Assembly: GCA_023512835.1 (NCBI GenBank)
Contig: CM042084.1
Location: 14,399,903-14,463,902 of the forward strand
Direction: 5' to 3'
DNA length: 64,000 bases
From: Taxillus chinensis
Lineage: Eukaryota; Streptophyta; Magnoliopsida; Santalales; Loranthaceae
How positions within the stretch are numbered: the first letter of the stretch is position 1; the number at the start of each line of letters is the position of its first letter. Of this stretch, positions 47,076-59,649 are shown piece by piece. The position numbers were made by a program, and so were the translations under genes. A model generated the notes under the pieces. That model searched no databases, had not been told where the DNA came from, and worked only from the letters and a program-made list of their open reading frames with translations.

Positions 47076-49370
47076 GCAATTTGAGATTGTGGTGTTTAAG
47101 GTGATGCTGTGTTGGGCTTGGAAATGATGATGTTGTTATGGATGATGAAGATTTATCCATGACGATCAAATTGGAGGCATGGGTGGCGATTGCATCCTTA
47201 TCAACTATGTTCTTTAGTTTACATGCTTATGTTTATGTAATGTGGTATGCATTCCGTGGGACTAATGTTTTAAACCTTTCTGAGTTTGCTTAGATCTCTA
47301 TTTTATTTGCATTTTCCTGGTAGTGAATAGCTTGACATTTTTTTCCCATTAGCCCCGCAAGGGCGCGTGATGTTTCTCAGCCACAATTTTTTGTCCTATA
47401 TCCCATTCGGTGTGCCCATGGCCCTTTGGGAAGGGCGAAATAGGTGTCAAAATGCTTGGTATTTCACCCTTCCCATAGTTTAGTGGCCTTGAAGGGTATA
47501 ATTTCACCATCGCATTTGATTTTGCCATTTGATGGGAGGCAAGCCGAGCCCTGCAACCAATGACATTCATGCCAATTAAGATCCCAATCTTAGAACAGTG
47601 CCGAAAATTGTTAAATATTGTTAAATTTTATCAGTTCCATTGCTTCAAATAAAATTATGATATAGGGCCAAAAAGAGTAGGGGTGTTATGAGTAGTGAGG
47701 AAAGTAGTATGTATACCTGGCCTCATTATACGAGTTAATTCAAGCACCATAATTTCTATAACCTTAACATTTTAGTACATAAAGTCTACTATTTCAAAAC
47801 GATTTCAAAAACATATAATTGTAGGGATCACATGAATTTAAAAATATTAATTTTTGGAAGGGTCTGGATAGTTTAGCGGCCTGTACAAGGGGAACAAGTT
47901 ATGTACTTGGCTCTCTTCCATTTCTACCTCAGAGCTTTGGAGCATTGGGTTTATCTTGGAGATGTTGAACTTCAGTTAGCATCCGTATAGAAGTTTGGCA
48001 TAAAAAACGGAGCTTTCCTAGCCTAGAATTGCTCGTGAATTAACTAACATAAACCAAAATTGAGTTGCTGTCCTGAAGCCCATGTGATGGAATGGAACCC
48101 TGGCTCACACCACACCAGAATAGACATGCAAACCCAACAAAGCCTTGTAATGCCCCTCCTCTATCTCCTCCTCTCTCACTCTATGGAGAAGAAGTCAATA
48201 ATAAAATCCTCCCAATCAAATACATTCCCTCTCTCCTTACACTTTTTCCCCTCACTATTCTTGCACGGGTCCTCTGCAATGCCAGACCCTTGTTGTGGAT
48301 GCATAACTTTCTCAATGCATAACTTTCTCAATCCTCAGCTTAGCAGCATTTATCTTCTCTCTTTTCCTCTGGGCAGCTATGTGCCCATTGATTGTTATAT
48401 AAAGCATGTGTAATCCTAATTATGTTAAAACTATTTCTAATTAATTGAAATATATTTTGTTTAAATATTTATTAGATTGTATTTTTATATTTTCTTATGT
48501 GACCGAGCATCATAATATCCCATTACTTATCAAAGTTTATTACTTGGATATGTGTGAGACACATATAATAGATCCACTAATTAGATTAAGTATAAAATTA
48601 GTTCACAATCGGTGAATGGAGTTTGGGATGCTCTATTCTAATAAGATTGTGGTGCGTACTATGTCCATAGTGGGAGTGATCTAATCTAGGATCATTGTAA
48701 AGAGTTTACAAATAGTAGTACCAGTATATAATTATACATATTGAACAGGACCATGATAGAATAAATTCTTCAACTAATCTCCGTTGCATTGTACGAAGAA
48801 TTTTATATTCTATCGCTGGATGACTAATTTATGGATTGATCTTAATCTAGATCGTTTGATTAACTCATGTCTATAATTTATGTCTTTTGACTTATCAATG
48901 AGTGAGAGGCTTAGTGCTTCGAATACCTCGATATCTTAGAAATATACATTTTTAGAATCCGATAGCACAGTAATACTTAATTCATGGCCTGCACCTCAGT
49001 GTGCAGGATGCAACTTCTCACACATCACAAAAAATAACTCTATGTAGGGCAAGATATTCTGAGTGCCTGCAGGAAGGGAAGGCATTACATTTGATGGTTT
49101 AGATCTTTAAAGTATAATTGTACTTGATGATGAGTCAGCTGCAGAATCTGAATAGCTCTCTACTTTGCTTATGCAAATGCTTAATTCTAGCCACAGAGGA
49201 TCCAGAGCTGAATTTATATCCCGTATCTGAGAAAGAATTGCTGTATACTCCTTCTCAGGAAGACTTCTATCATCCTTTACTTTCTTATTCAGTGAGCCAA
49301 CAAGAGAGCTTAAAGCCTGCAGAACCTATAGAATTGCTGCCCCATCAGAAGACGACGTGCGGAGGAAAGC
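47076..49370. other. Intergenic DNA with possible LTR relic
   Basis: The first ~300 bp are probable 3' untranslated sequence of the lyase gene. At about 48430-48990 the sequence resembles old LTR DNA in style, but no ends or target duplication could be found. No gene is recognised; the 49118-49370 stretch directly upstream of the copia integrase text does not read as copia. Confidence 0.35.
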
Positions 49371-49373
49371 TTC

Positions 49374-51641
49374 CTCTTGAAAAATTATTTAATAAACCAA
49401 CCACCTACAATCATCTTCGTGTCTTTGGGTGTAAGTGTTTTGTGTCCACCCATCCTTTCCAACCCGGCAAATTTGAGCCCCGTTCCAAGGTTTGCATTTT
49501 CTTGGGTTATCCACATGGACAAAAGGCTATAAAGTGATGGATTTAGCGTCTCGTTCCATATTTGTCTCTCACGATGTTATTTTCCATGAAAATATTTTTC
49601 CTTCTCTTAATTCTCTTTCCCCACCGTCCTTGCATGTGTCCTCCACTCCCAATCTCTTATGGAAAGCTAATCACTCTTCTTGGGCCCCATCTTCTAATTT
49701 TCGCACTCCTTCAATTTCTTCCCCTTCCCCTTTATTCCTTGCCCATCCACCACGCTCCAGCCTGTCCACCCCTCCTTATAATCCCCAAGTCAATGATACA
49801 CTTTCCCCCTCCATGCCTGATTTTCCTCTCTCTCGCCCGCCCACAGGCGTCCCCACCTCTCTCCACCGACACCTCTCCACCGCTGCCCGCTGCCATCCCT
49901 TCTCCTCCCTCCTCGCCCCTTTCCTATCCTTCCTCGCCTCTACTCGCTGCGTCTTCTCCTCCCTCTATAGACCCTGCTGCCCCGCCGCCTCCGCCGCTCC
50001 ACCCGGGTCACCCGTCCACCTCAGGCCCTTGTTCCATTCCACATTGAGACGCGCCAGCCTTCCCTCTTGTCTCGCACCATCTTCCTCGACCTTGTTGGTC
50101 TCTGCAGGAGCTCCTCACCCTTTATCCAAGGTACTTAGCTCTGCTCGCCTTCACCGTCATTATTATGTTTTCCTTCATAATATTTCTACCATGAAGGAGC
50201 CTTAGTCTTTCTCCCAAGCTCACCTCGATCCATCGTGGGTCTCTACTATGAACGCTGAACTCCAGGCTCTCCAGGCCAACAATACTTGGACATTGGTCTC
50301 CCTTCCCTGTGGCAAGAAGGCTATTAGTTGTAAATGGGTCTACAAGGTCAAATGCAAGGCTGATGGATCTATCGACCAGTTGAAAGCTCGTTTTGTTGCC
50401 AAAGGGTATCGTCAAGTGGCGAGTCTTGACTATCATACAACATTCGCCCTAGTGGCCAAAACGACAACGATTCGGCTTCTCCTTGGCATGGCCACTCTTC
50501 GTGGCTGGCATCTTCATCAACTTGATATCGACAACGCCTTCCCCAATGGTGATTTATTTGAGGATGTCTATATGGAACTGTCTCTGGGTTTTGGCTGTAT
50601 GGGGGAGACGCACGTGTATCACCTCCTCAAATCACTCTACGGCCTAAAATAGGCTTCCCGGCAATGGTTCTTGAAGCTTTCTTCTGCCTTATAGCAAGGA
50701 GGATTCAAGTAATCCTGGTCTGATTACTCGTTGTTTGTTAGAAGTCACAGAGGGACTATCACCATACTACTTGTTTATGTTGATGATGTAATCGCGGCAG
50801 GTAATGATTTGAATGCTATTAATGCGACTAAGGAGTTCCTTGTGAGGCATTTCAAACTCAAGGATTTGGGTTTACTCAAATTCTTCATCGGCATAGAAGT
50901 TACTCGCTCAAAAAATGGAATTGTTCTCACACAGAGGAAATATACATTAGAGGTCTTAGAAGATGCCTGTTTTCTTGATTCAAAGCTGGCACGAGTGCCT
51001 TTTGAATCGAACATGCAACTTACCAAAGGTGAGGGGGAGCAGTTATCAAACCCAGCGCAATATAGGAGACTTGTTGGAGGTCTGATATATCTCACCATCA
51101 CAAGACCCGACTTAACATATGCAGGAATTTTATTGTTGTCCACTGGAGAATTACGACTTGCCATTTACTATGATGCAGATTGGGCTCGTTGCCCGGATAC
51201 TAGACGATCGACGACAGGATTTTGCGTGTTCATGGGAAAAGCACCAATTTCTTGGTAGGCAAAGAAACAACACACGATTTCCCAAAGCAGTACTGAGGTT
51301 GAGTACAAATCTATGGAGGCTGCATGTTGCAAAGTTACATGATTGATAATCCTACTGCGAGATCTTCATGTACATCAGAAATCTCCAATAACATTATTTT
51401 GTGACAACAAGGTAACAATCCATATAACATCAAATCCAGTCTTCCATGAACGGACCAAGCATATAGAGATTGATTGCCATATTATCCGGAAAAAGGTGGC
51501 ACGAGGACTAGTAACAACACATCATGTTCAAACAAATCAACAACCAGCTGATTTATTCACAAAGCCTCTTCCAGTAAAATAGTTTCTATTTCTGCTATCC
51601 AAGTTAGGTGTAATTAACATATATTCCAATTTGCGGGGGAG
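49374..51641 (+). mobile_element. 5'-truncated Ty1/copia pol (integrase end, RT, RNase H)
   Basis: Domains occur in copia order: integrase C-terminal text with HLRVFGCKCFVSTHPF (about 49410-49540), a Pro/Ser-rich spacer (49600-50200), reverse transcriptase (50248-51120; KARFVAKGYRQ, QLDIDNAF, and the YVDD catalytic box at 50777-50788), then RNase H (51160-51580; ending ADLFTKPLP). Gag, protease and the integrase core are absent. Stops (for example 50650-50652 and 51256-51258) and frame changes show that it is dead. A purine tract at 51633-51641 (tgcggggga) precedes the LTR. Confidence 0.9.
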
Positions 51642-51842
51642 TATTGAAGGAAAAAAATCGCCTAATTGTCAAGGAGATTCAGAATTAATCCTTATAATTA
51701 GCCAAAATCATGGATATCACATCATTGTATATCATACTTAAAATAGATTTGAATTCTTTCTTAGAATAGAGATTGCATCTTGTATAAATTTTGTACCACA
51801 ACAACTCAATAATATATGTGAGATTTCTTCACTATAATAACA
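51642..51842 (+). mobile_element. 3' LTR of the truncated copia element
   Basis: It begins right after the polypurine tract with TATTGAAGG, where copia LTRs normally start TGTTGAAGG-like, and ends ...ataataaca. Length is about 201 bp. No matching 5' LTR was seen in the window, so the target duplication cannot be tested. Confidence 0.7.
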
Positions 51843-52266
51843 CGTTACATTTAAAGAATTATTGTTTATTGTTTAAATAATTGATGCCATGAATTAAGTT
51901 ATCATAACCTTAAATGCTAATGAGTCATTTAATTATTTTAATTAAAATAAAACTAATTCAATATTAAAAAAATAATATTTTAATAAAAATAAAAATATAT
52001 TAAAGTGTGTTGTTGAAATTACATAGGATAAAATATATTTAATTTATCCTCAAATCAAATATATAATTGATTTGAGTAAAATATATTAATTGTGTGTTTG
52101 TAAAATATCTGTTTCCTTTTTCGTTGGAGTCGTTGATGTTGACTCTAAAATATCATAAAATATCATAAATATCGTTGTTGTAAAATATCATAAATAATTT
52201 GGTGGCAATCGGTTTTGAGAATTGAATGCGGGTGGGCTCACAAAGTGACAAGTCAGAATCCTATAA
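51843..52266. other. AT-rich intergenic DNA
   Basis: No gene is seen. The word aaaatatcataaat and its variants repeat near 52140-52200. Confidence 0.4.
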
Positions 52267-52600
52267 GAGCATGCATAACTTCTCATATGTTTTTCATATA
52301 ATTGAAGAGTATTTTTAGAAATTTAATAAAAATAGTTGGTTTTTTAAAATAAAATTTAAAATAGAAAATAAATAGTAAATTATTATATTTAAATATGTAT
52401 TTTTAAATGATTAGAAAGCAAATTATAGAAGAAAGAGAAAAAAATATAAAAAATAATATTTTAATAGAATAAAAAATTTATAGAAAATGAAATAGAGAGA
52501 ATTTTTTTTGTAAATAAATAAATTTTAAAATAAAATTTTAAGAAATACTATTTTTAACTAAAATTTTAAAAAATATATAAATAATCCAACGTTCATGCTC
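52267..52600. mobile_element. MITE with TAA target duplication
   Basis: A 334-bp AT-rich element starts gagcatgcataact and ends gttcatgctc, so gagcatg is shared as an inverted terminal repeat. It is flanked by TAA at 52264-52266 and 52601-52603. Architecture and ends resemble the element at 10479-10799. Confidence 0.6.
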
Positions 52601-53288
52601 TAAACACCGAAAAACAAGTTCAATGCAGTTGCCATTGCCGTAATCACCGTCTTTCTGTTTGTCCTACTGTATCCCACGGATGGACAGGTAGAACATTAAA
52701 ATTAATTGGACTTGGAGTTGGTCACTTGACTATTGTCCTGCCGTCATGATAATAGACACAGTGATAGGTAATGACAAGTTCTGTCAGGGGGTTCAATCGA
52801 GTTATGGTATATATAATTCATAAACTGTTGGTAAATACTCGAAACAGTTGATAAATCACACAAGGACTTTAAATTTGTATTAAAAAATATAATTATTTAA
52901 CCATTAATATACTTAAATAATTTTAAATTTTTTTACTTTTTTATCATTTTTCAGTATTAATTTTTTCATAAATTATAATATTATTAACTTTTAGAAAAAT
53001 AATTTTACTCGCTTATTCAATTCACATTTTTCAAAAACAAATGTTTCAAAATAACCTTACTATATATATATATATATGATTTTTTTTAATGCAACGGTTG
53101 AGAAGTAAGTTTTTTAAGCATTAAATTAATGGTACTAAATAAATAAATAAATTATGAACGTTACACAAAGCATTGGCAAATGAAAGTGCTGTTGCTTTTA
53201 CTGTATATATTTTTCAGTAAACTATTGCTGCCTAAAAACAAAATTAACGTGTATGCGTCAAACAAGTGAAAACTCTATCTTTTCGCAG

Positions 53289-53296
53289 TATATAAG
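53289..53296 (+). promoter_or_regulatory. Probable TATA box of the O-methyltransferase gene
   Basis: TATATAAG lies 47 bp before the GTAGAC ATG at 53343, implying a leader of only about 20 nt. Confidence 0.55.
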
Positions 53297-53342
53297 ATGA
53301 TGATATCACTCACTAAATCTCCACAGAACAAGTAGCGTAGAC

Positions 53343-55299
53343 ATGGATTTGTGCAATGAGAAGCTAGCCAATGACACCAATACAGATCAGCTCCTTAGAG
53401 CTCAAGCCCACGTATGGAACCACACCTTTAGCTTCATCAACTCCATGTCTTTGAGGTGCGCCATCCAGTTGGGCATCCCCGACGCCATCCACCGCCACGG
53501 TCGGCCAATCACCATGCCAGAACTCCTGGCGGCCCTCCCAACCGTCCATCCCTCCAAGGCCGACCACCTCCCTCGCCTATTGCGCATCCTCGTCCACGCC
53601 GGGTTTTTCACCAAATCTGGCGGCGACGAGGAAGCCTATGGCCTCACGCCAGCTTCCCGGCTCCTACTGCAAGAAAGCTCATTATGCCAAGTGCCATTCC
53701 TGGCTGGTCTGCTGGTCCCGACCATTCTCGACCCGTGGCTATTTTTGGGCTCGTGGTTCGGCAGCAGTGACCCGACCACAGCATTCGGGCTGGCACACGG
53801 GAAGGCTATGTGGGAGCTTACTGCCGCCGAACCGAGGACGAACCAGCTTTTCAATGCGGCCATGGCGAGCGACTGCGAGCTTGTGGCGAGGGTGTTGCTC
53901 CGGGAGTGTAAGGGAATGTTTGATGGGTTGAAGACATTGGTTGACGTCGCTGGCGGCACGGGCGGGATGGCGACTGCGCTCGCCCGAGGATTCCCGGAAA
54001 AGGAGTGGACGGTGCTTGACCTCCCTCATGTGGTTGATGGGTTGCAGGGGAGTAAAAATCTCCACTACGTTGGCGGGGATATGTTTGAGGCCATTCCTTC
54101 TGCTGATGCGGTTTTGCTTAAGGTATGTTGGCGTAGTTAGACTACAACTACTGGGATTATAAGTTATATAACATGCCTTCAATGTGATTTCTGATCTATG
54201 AAAAATGCATATTGGTTTAAATTTGCTTCTTGTTTATATTGTCTGGCTCTCAAAATTTTAATGGTGATTTTAGTCCATCTGAACAAAAATTTACAAATGA
54301 ATTTTTGTTAAAAAAAGTCTATTGCAAGTACACTGCAGTTAATTATCATAGGAACATTCTCCTTGTGTTAAATAATATTAATCCACCGTATTCATATGCT
54401 ATTTACTTTCATAATGTAACTACGTCATTACTGTTTTTTATATAGCCTCTAGGAGCATTCACATTTAGTATGGTATAATTAATATCTTTCTATAATTTAG
54501 GAAAAATATTTATAGATTTTTTTAAAAAATATTTATATCAATTTTTAAAAAATAGAAGATAGGAATAGAAAATTAATAATAAATTTTCATAGGAATTTAC
54601 TATTTATTCCTAATTTCTTATATTTTTTAATTAATATTATTATAATATAAACTATTAATTGATTGTAATAAATAAAAGAAAAAAAAGTAATAATAAGAAT
54701 AAAAAATATTTTTTAAAAACATAAAAATGATAAGAATAAAAAATAAAATGTAAATTTTTTTTAAGAAAATAAATAAATTATAAAAATAAGTGTACTATTT
54801 AGTTAAAAATAAAAATGTACAAGTTAAGTCCCAAGTGAATCCCTAATAAATCAAAAGACGAATAGGAATTTACACTATGAATTTTTATAAAATAAACATT
54901 AAAAAAACAGAAATTGGCTGGTATTTAATAATTTTTGTTTTTGTTGTGATTGACCTATGCTTGCAGTCGATACTCCACAATTGGAATGACGAAGAATGTA
55001 TACGAATACTGAAGCGAAGTAAAGAGGCGCTTTCAGAAAGCAACAAGGGAACAAAAGTTATTATCATAGATACAGTAATGGGTAGTAACTTGTGGGTGAA
55101 AGATGACATCAACCAATACCACCAGTATGACAAAGCCATTGAAACGCACTTATTTTTTGATATGCTGATGATGGTAATATTGGGTGGCAAAGAGAGAAAC
55201 GAGAAGGAATGGGCAGACCTTTTCTTTGGCGCAGGATTCAGTGGCTACGAGATTATACCCATTCTAGGTCTAAGATCCATCGTTGAAGTTTATCCTTGA
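53343..55299 (+). CDS. COMT-like class II O-methyltransferase (2 exons)
   Basis: Exons 53343-54122 and 54967-55299 join in phase 0; the protein is 370 aa, the normal length. The N-terminal dimerisation domain (residues 1-110) is followed by the SAM-binding motif LVDVAGGTGG (residues 199-208; the usual third position is Gly), then TVLDLPHVV and VGGDMFEAIP. The intron falls just before SILHNWNDEE, whose His264 is the catalytic base in this family. The later DMLMMVILGGKER and KEWADLFFGAGF blocks are also present. These enzymes methylate phenolic hydroxyls of small plant metabolites in the cytosol using SAM. The sequence is closest in style to the resveratrol/flavonoid O-methyltransferase group rather than lignin COMT; the substrate cannot be read from sequence. 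No lesion is seen. Confidence 0.9.
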
Positions 55300-55677
55300 T
55301 TGGCTTTGACATTGTTCATTCGAGTCCCTCGATGTGATAATCTTTATTATTGTGGGTATTATATTTGAATAATTTATATCCGGGAAGAAATTTGAAACCG
55401 TTTTTATTTGTTTCACTTTAAACTTATAAAATACATACTAGTAGTTAGATGATATATAAAAATAAATTTTGAGAGAACATTTAACTAAAGAGAGTTCAAT
55501 TTATGGGTAACCCAAAACAATACTTTTGAGGGGAAAAGATCATAAATTCATTAAAATCATTTATCAATTCTACATCAAACAAATACATAGTTAAAAAAAA
55601 TCCTACAATTATTTTTTCCTAATAAATAGTAGAATTTTAAATAACATTTAACATTCTTTAGAAAAAGTATTCTTAAA
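55300..55677. other. 3' flank of the methyltransferase gene
   Basis: AT-rich sequence with no further gene; it probably contains the 3' untranslated region. Confidence 0.4.
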
Positions 55678-55755
55678 TATATGAGGTGGATCTCATTATA
55701 TATATATATATACCTATATATATATATATATATATAATGAGATCCACCTCATATA
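55678..55755. repeat. 78-bp near-perfect palindrome with (TA)n centre
   Basis: The left arm tatatgaggtggatctcatt is the exact reverse complement of the right arm aatgagatccacctcatata. A TA-dinucleotide run with a short central interruption (acct) separates them. It lies about 40 bp before the tRNA-Met-type primer-binding site. Confidence 0.9.
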
Positions 55756-55796
55756 CCAATGGAGGAAGGAAATTTTAAAATTTTACGTTTTTCTAT

Positions 55797-56338
55797 TAGT
55801 ATCAGAGCTTGTTGATCGCAGGTGTGATAGGGTAAGTAGTAGATCCAATGAGGTAAGTCCTGTGAAGCCGATGGACAAGCATGAGGGTAGTAAAACCTTT
55901 AGTTAAGCGCCTAACTTTTATTCCTATATCATAAATGCTTGTCATTTTGAAGTATTTACCTCTTTGTTTCATTTCTCTCGTGACTAATCGTATCTGATTA
56001 GTTACTATAGTTATTTCTTTTTCTTAGCGTGTCAAGTAAGTTATCTTTTCTAGTATGAGTTTCCCCTTATTTATTATAGATAAAACTTATTTACATAATG
56101 ATTTCTACTCTAAAAATAATAAAGAAAAACGTTTATGGCTTTTAAATATTTTTTCGATACTCAACAAGACATCTAAGCAAAATATTACTCTCATATCTTT
56201 GAACATCAAACCTAAATCCTTTTCTTTGATTGGTTTGAAAATTACTCTAATGAACAACATTGGAACAAAATAATGGATTTCCCTTCCCCTTCATGCCTAA
56301 AGGAAGAAGAAATCTTGGCTGGCGAAGATAATGAAGAT
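55797..56338 (+). mobile_element. Endogenous pararetrovirus, left fragment
   Basis: tagtatcagagc (55797-55808) matches, with one change, the initiator-tRNA-Met primer-binding site used by plant pararetroviruses and many retrotransposons. After a short leader, degraded coding sequence of capsid-region style is interrupted by stops and frameshifts. It ends at 56338, where the solo LTR was inserted, and resumes at 59650. Assignment to Caulimoviridae rests mainly on the right fragment. The movement-protein part expected between leader and capsid seems absent here. Confidence 0.5.
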
Positions 56339-56926
56339 TGTCATCATCGAATTTCGTCCGGGGGGAACCTACTTTTGGGGATGCGGTTCTCCCACCCTTC
56401 ACCCGAATGGTGATGAAAAAAATAGAGTCGCCACCAACTGGTTTTTGGGGTACAGCTGGTCACCTAAAATGATCTACGTTGTCAAAGACGGGTTCGGGAG
56501 TTTATTACACGCGGGGAAGGATTAGCACCCCCACGATGCCCTTTCGGTACCTATCTTAGGAGTTAGGGAGGTTTCTAATTTGTTTTAACTTTTTAATTTT
56601 CACTTGCCTACACTAAGTTTATTTTTCTAAAGACTTACAATTTCTACTAAATTATTAAGTCCAACTATCCTAAAAGGTCTAAAAGAAACATTAAGCGTTA
56701 AGGAAACAAATTAAAGTACAATTCTAAAAGAATGACTATGTCCTAAATCACTTTTTTATTTTTGAAGAAGACCTAAAAACATTTGCTCAAAGGGTTCTAA
56801 AAGAATTCACAAGAGAAAGAAAGAAAAAAAAAAGAGAATAACAAGAAACCTGTTTTTGCTTTTTCAATAAAAGAATTTTGAGTTTCTATTTTACAAATTT
56901 TAAAAAAAAATTTAAGAAAAAAAAGC

Positions 56927-56962
<36 letters not shown>

Positions 56963-59649
56963 TTTTTTTTGTGATTTTAGGAAAAACATTTTTTGTTTTG
57001 TTTTTTTTTCCTTAGGAAAATATTTTTTTTATGCATAAAATATAATAATGTGTTGGGTGTGTGATAAGGGACATTCACAAAAAAAATAAATAAAAAGGAA
57101 TTCTCTCTTTCTTTTTTTTCTCCTCTTTTTTTTTTTTTTCTTCTTCTTTTTTTGTTTTACTATACTGGTTTTCATATTACATTTTACAAAATGTAAGAGA
57201 GAGGTCACATGACCTTATTACAAGGACTAAGAAATGTAATAATACAGGGAGATAACCGAAAATAAAACACAAAAGACATCAAATAAAGATATCATCCTGC
57301 AAAACAATGTTATTCCAGTCATTTAATCAAAAAAAAAATAGAGCTAAACACCAGCCACAACGCAAAAACAGTGTTAGTTCAATCGTTCAATGAATCTGAA
57401 ACTAACAGCCCGAGATTGATAATTTCACACAGGACTCGAAACGATGACATCAATATAAACACTAAAAAGACACGAAAAAAAGGGTGGAGAATAAAGTATC
57501 AGAGAGAAAACACCAGGCGCGATTCACTACACCTCAACGTAGGCAATGAGTGCAAAATCGTTATGAACATGCATAGCCTAGAAATCAGATTCTAAATAAA
57601 AACAAATAACATCAGACAGACAGCAACTGAAACCATGACTATATCCCTTAAACAGAAGCTAAAATTGTAAATGAATGAAAGCAAAAAGAGGTTCAAACGT
57701 GGACAAAAAATATGGATCAACGTTCATGGTAAAAAAAAAAAGCAGTGAAAACTCATGAACTAATGCCTACAAAACCCAACGAACCAGTGGAAACCAAGAC
57801 ACTATATTCACAACTAAAAAAAAGTGGCAATGCAACCAGTGAAACATGGATCTTCCTTCATGGTTGCTTCAAAAACCGGTGATCAAAGGACAGAAGGGAC
57901 AACGTCCACTAAACCGGTCACGAAGTAATCGCCGACCCAATCACCAATGATTAATATAAGAACACTCAGATGACAAACCAGATTATATGGAAACCAATCA
58001 AGTAAAGAGTCCCAGACATTTTTCACTAGAAAACAGGTAAGCAGATTGGGTTGAAACTGGAAGTGCATATCGAAGACAAGCAGTGAGCTTTAGATAAAAC
58101 GGATAAACAAAATTAACACTAAAAGAACTAGTAACGCACAGACCCAAAACAAACGCTCTTCCCTTCGAATGCGTGAACTGGGTGCTGTCTTCTAGCTTCC
58201 CTGGAAGTCAGAAGAGATGCAGGATGGTGCTGTCTTCTGTCTTCAATGGAATTGAGAGATGCAGGGTGGTGAGGGCTCAATAGGACAACGTCGTGACAGT
58301 GTGGAAACGGCAGTTCTGGGGGCGACTAGAGACGTGTTGGGGTGGCCCGGGTCACGTCTTGATTGAGGTTGTATCGCCGCTAGAGGACCGAGGCATGTCG
58401 CAGTTGAAGCAACTGGCACGGGTTGGTTGGTGTGATTGCGCCATGGGGGCTGGAGCTCGCATAGGAGGGAGGCTTCGCGGTCAAGGCGGCCTCAACAAGG
58501 TGGGTTGAGACGGCGGCAGATAGCGCTGGCAGCACGAATTTCGGCCAGCGGGGGACTCTCTATGGAGATGGAAGGAGAAGACGGTGGAGGTTGAAATTTG
58601 ATCGGGAATTTTGGATTCGAGAGCCCCCCTTTGGTTGTTCGATCTTGAGGTTTATATAGGATAGAATTAGGGTTTGGGGTTTGATTGGGCTGGCGTGGAG
58701 AGATGAGGCATGGGCGTGAACTAGCTGGCCGGGCGTGGGCAGAGCGTGGCTGCAGCGGCAGAAGGGAAAGCTGGTTTTGAAAAAGCAGGGGAAGGATGGG
58801 AAGGAGAAAGGATAAGGAATCTATGCCCAAAGCAACCTCTGCGCCTGGGGAAGAAAGGACGCGCGCTGCGTGAAAGAGACGAGATGGGTCTGCGTCGCTG
58901 CGCTCTGTGTTGTGCGTCGGGTGAGAGAGACGGGAGAGAGACGAAGACGAGAGAGAGAGAGAGTTGACCCTTGTTTTTAATTTTGTTTTGTTTTGTTTTT
59001 TTTGTTTATTCTGAAACCAATAAATAGATGACACGTGGACTAGGATAGGCGGGAAAAATAAAAAGATGATTTTTGGGTTTTTGGGATCGGTAAGGCGACT
59101 CTGATTTCAAAAAAATCTAAAAAAAAAAATCTTGGACTCGGGGCGTCGTGACAAACGTCTCCGTGTCATTTTTATTTTAAAAGATTTTATTTTTGCGCCA
59201 AGCCTATACTGCGATTATTTATTATCGAAAAACGTAATTTTTGATTTTTATTGAAAAAGGCCTCGGGAGCGAATATATACAATATATATGTCAAAATTCT
59301 CGTAACAATGAGTAAAAGAGAATATGAGGTTCGGACCTGATCCGGAGTGCCGTTTAGAAAGTCAATCACCGTTTTAACCATAGTTGCACGCTTGTTTTGA
59401 CCATATCTTCTTCGTTTGACCTCGAATTTGAGCACGGTCGAAGGCGTTGATCCTAAAATTTGATTTTTTATTGCCCAGGACTGGCTCTTTGGCATTTGGA
59501 GACCTTTTTGAATAATTTCTTGAAATCAAGCATTTGCGGTTCAGTGGTCACGACTCTGTCGTCCTGTCAAATTTCAACAAATCGAGGCAACACTGAGGAA
59601 AATTGAATTTGATAAAATACATCCAACTCGAACAAAATAGGGTCCAACA
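56339..59649. mobile_element. 3.3-kb solo LTR (Ty3/gypsy, probably Tat/Ogre type) with 5-bp target duplication
   Basis: The element begins TGTCATCATCGAATTTCGTC and ends ...gggtccaaca, so it has TGT...ACA ends. It is flanked by aagat at 56334-56338 and again at 59650-59654. It contains blocks typical of long gypsy LTRs of the Tat group (gagtcgccacc near 56427; gaaggattagcaccc near 56516). No internal coding region or second LTR copy is seen. The largest open frame (minus strand, 58492-59034) is low-complexity. A (AAT)n run and T-rich tracts lie inside. Confidence 0.7.
56928..56962. repeat. (AAT)n microsatellite
   Basis: About 11-12 uninterrupted AAT/TAA units inside the solo LTR. Confidence 0.9.

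Noticed and set aside
54453..54850. Possible MITE in the methyltransferase intron (ggagcattcaca ... gtgaatccc)
   Set aside because: The end similarity is short and the flanking ta repeat is too weak in such AT-rich DNA.
58492..59034. 180-codon minus-strand open frame
   Set aside because: Low-complexity Ser/Pro/Arg text inside the solo LTR; no domain and no matching splice context.
59141..59153. Alternative right end of the gypsy LTR at gggcgtcgtgaca
   Set aside because: Its flank (aacgt) does not match the left flank (aagat), whereas the end at 59649 has an exact duplicate and coding text resumes after it.
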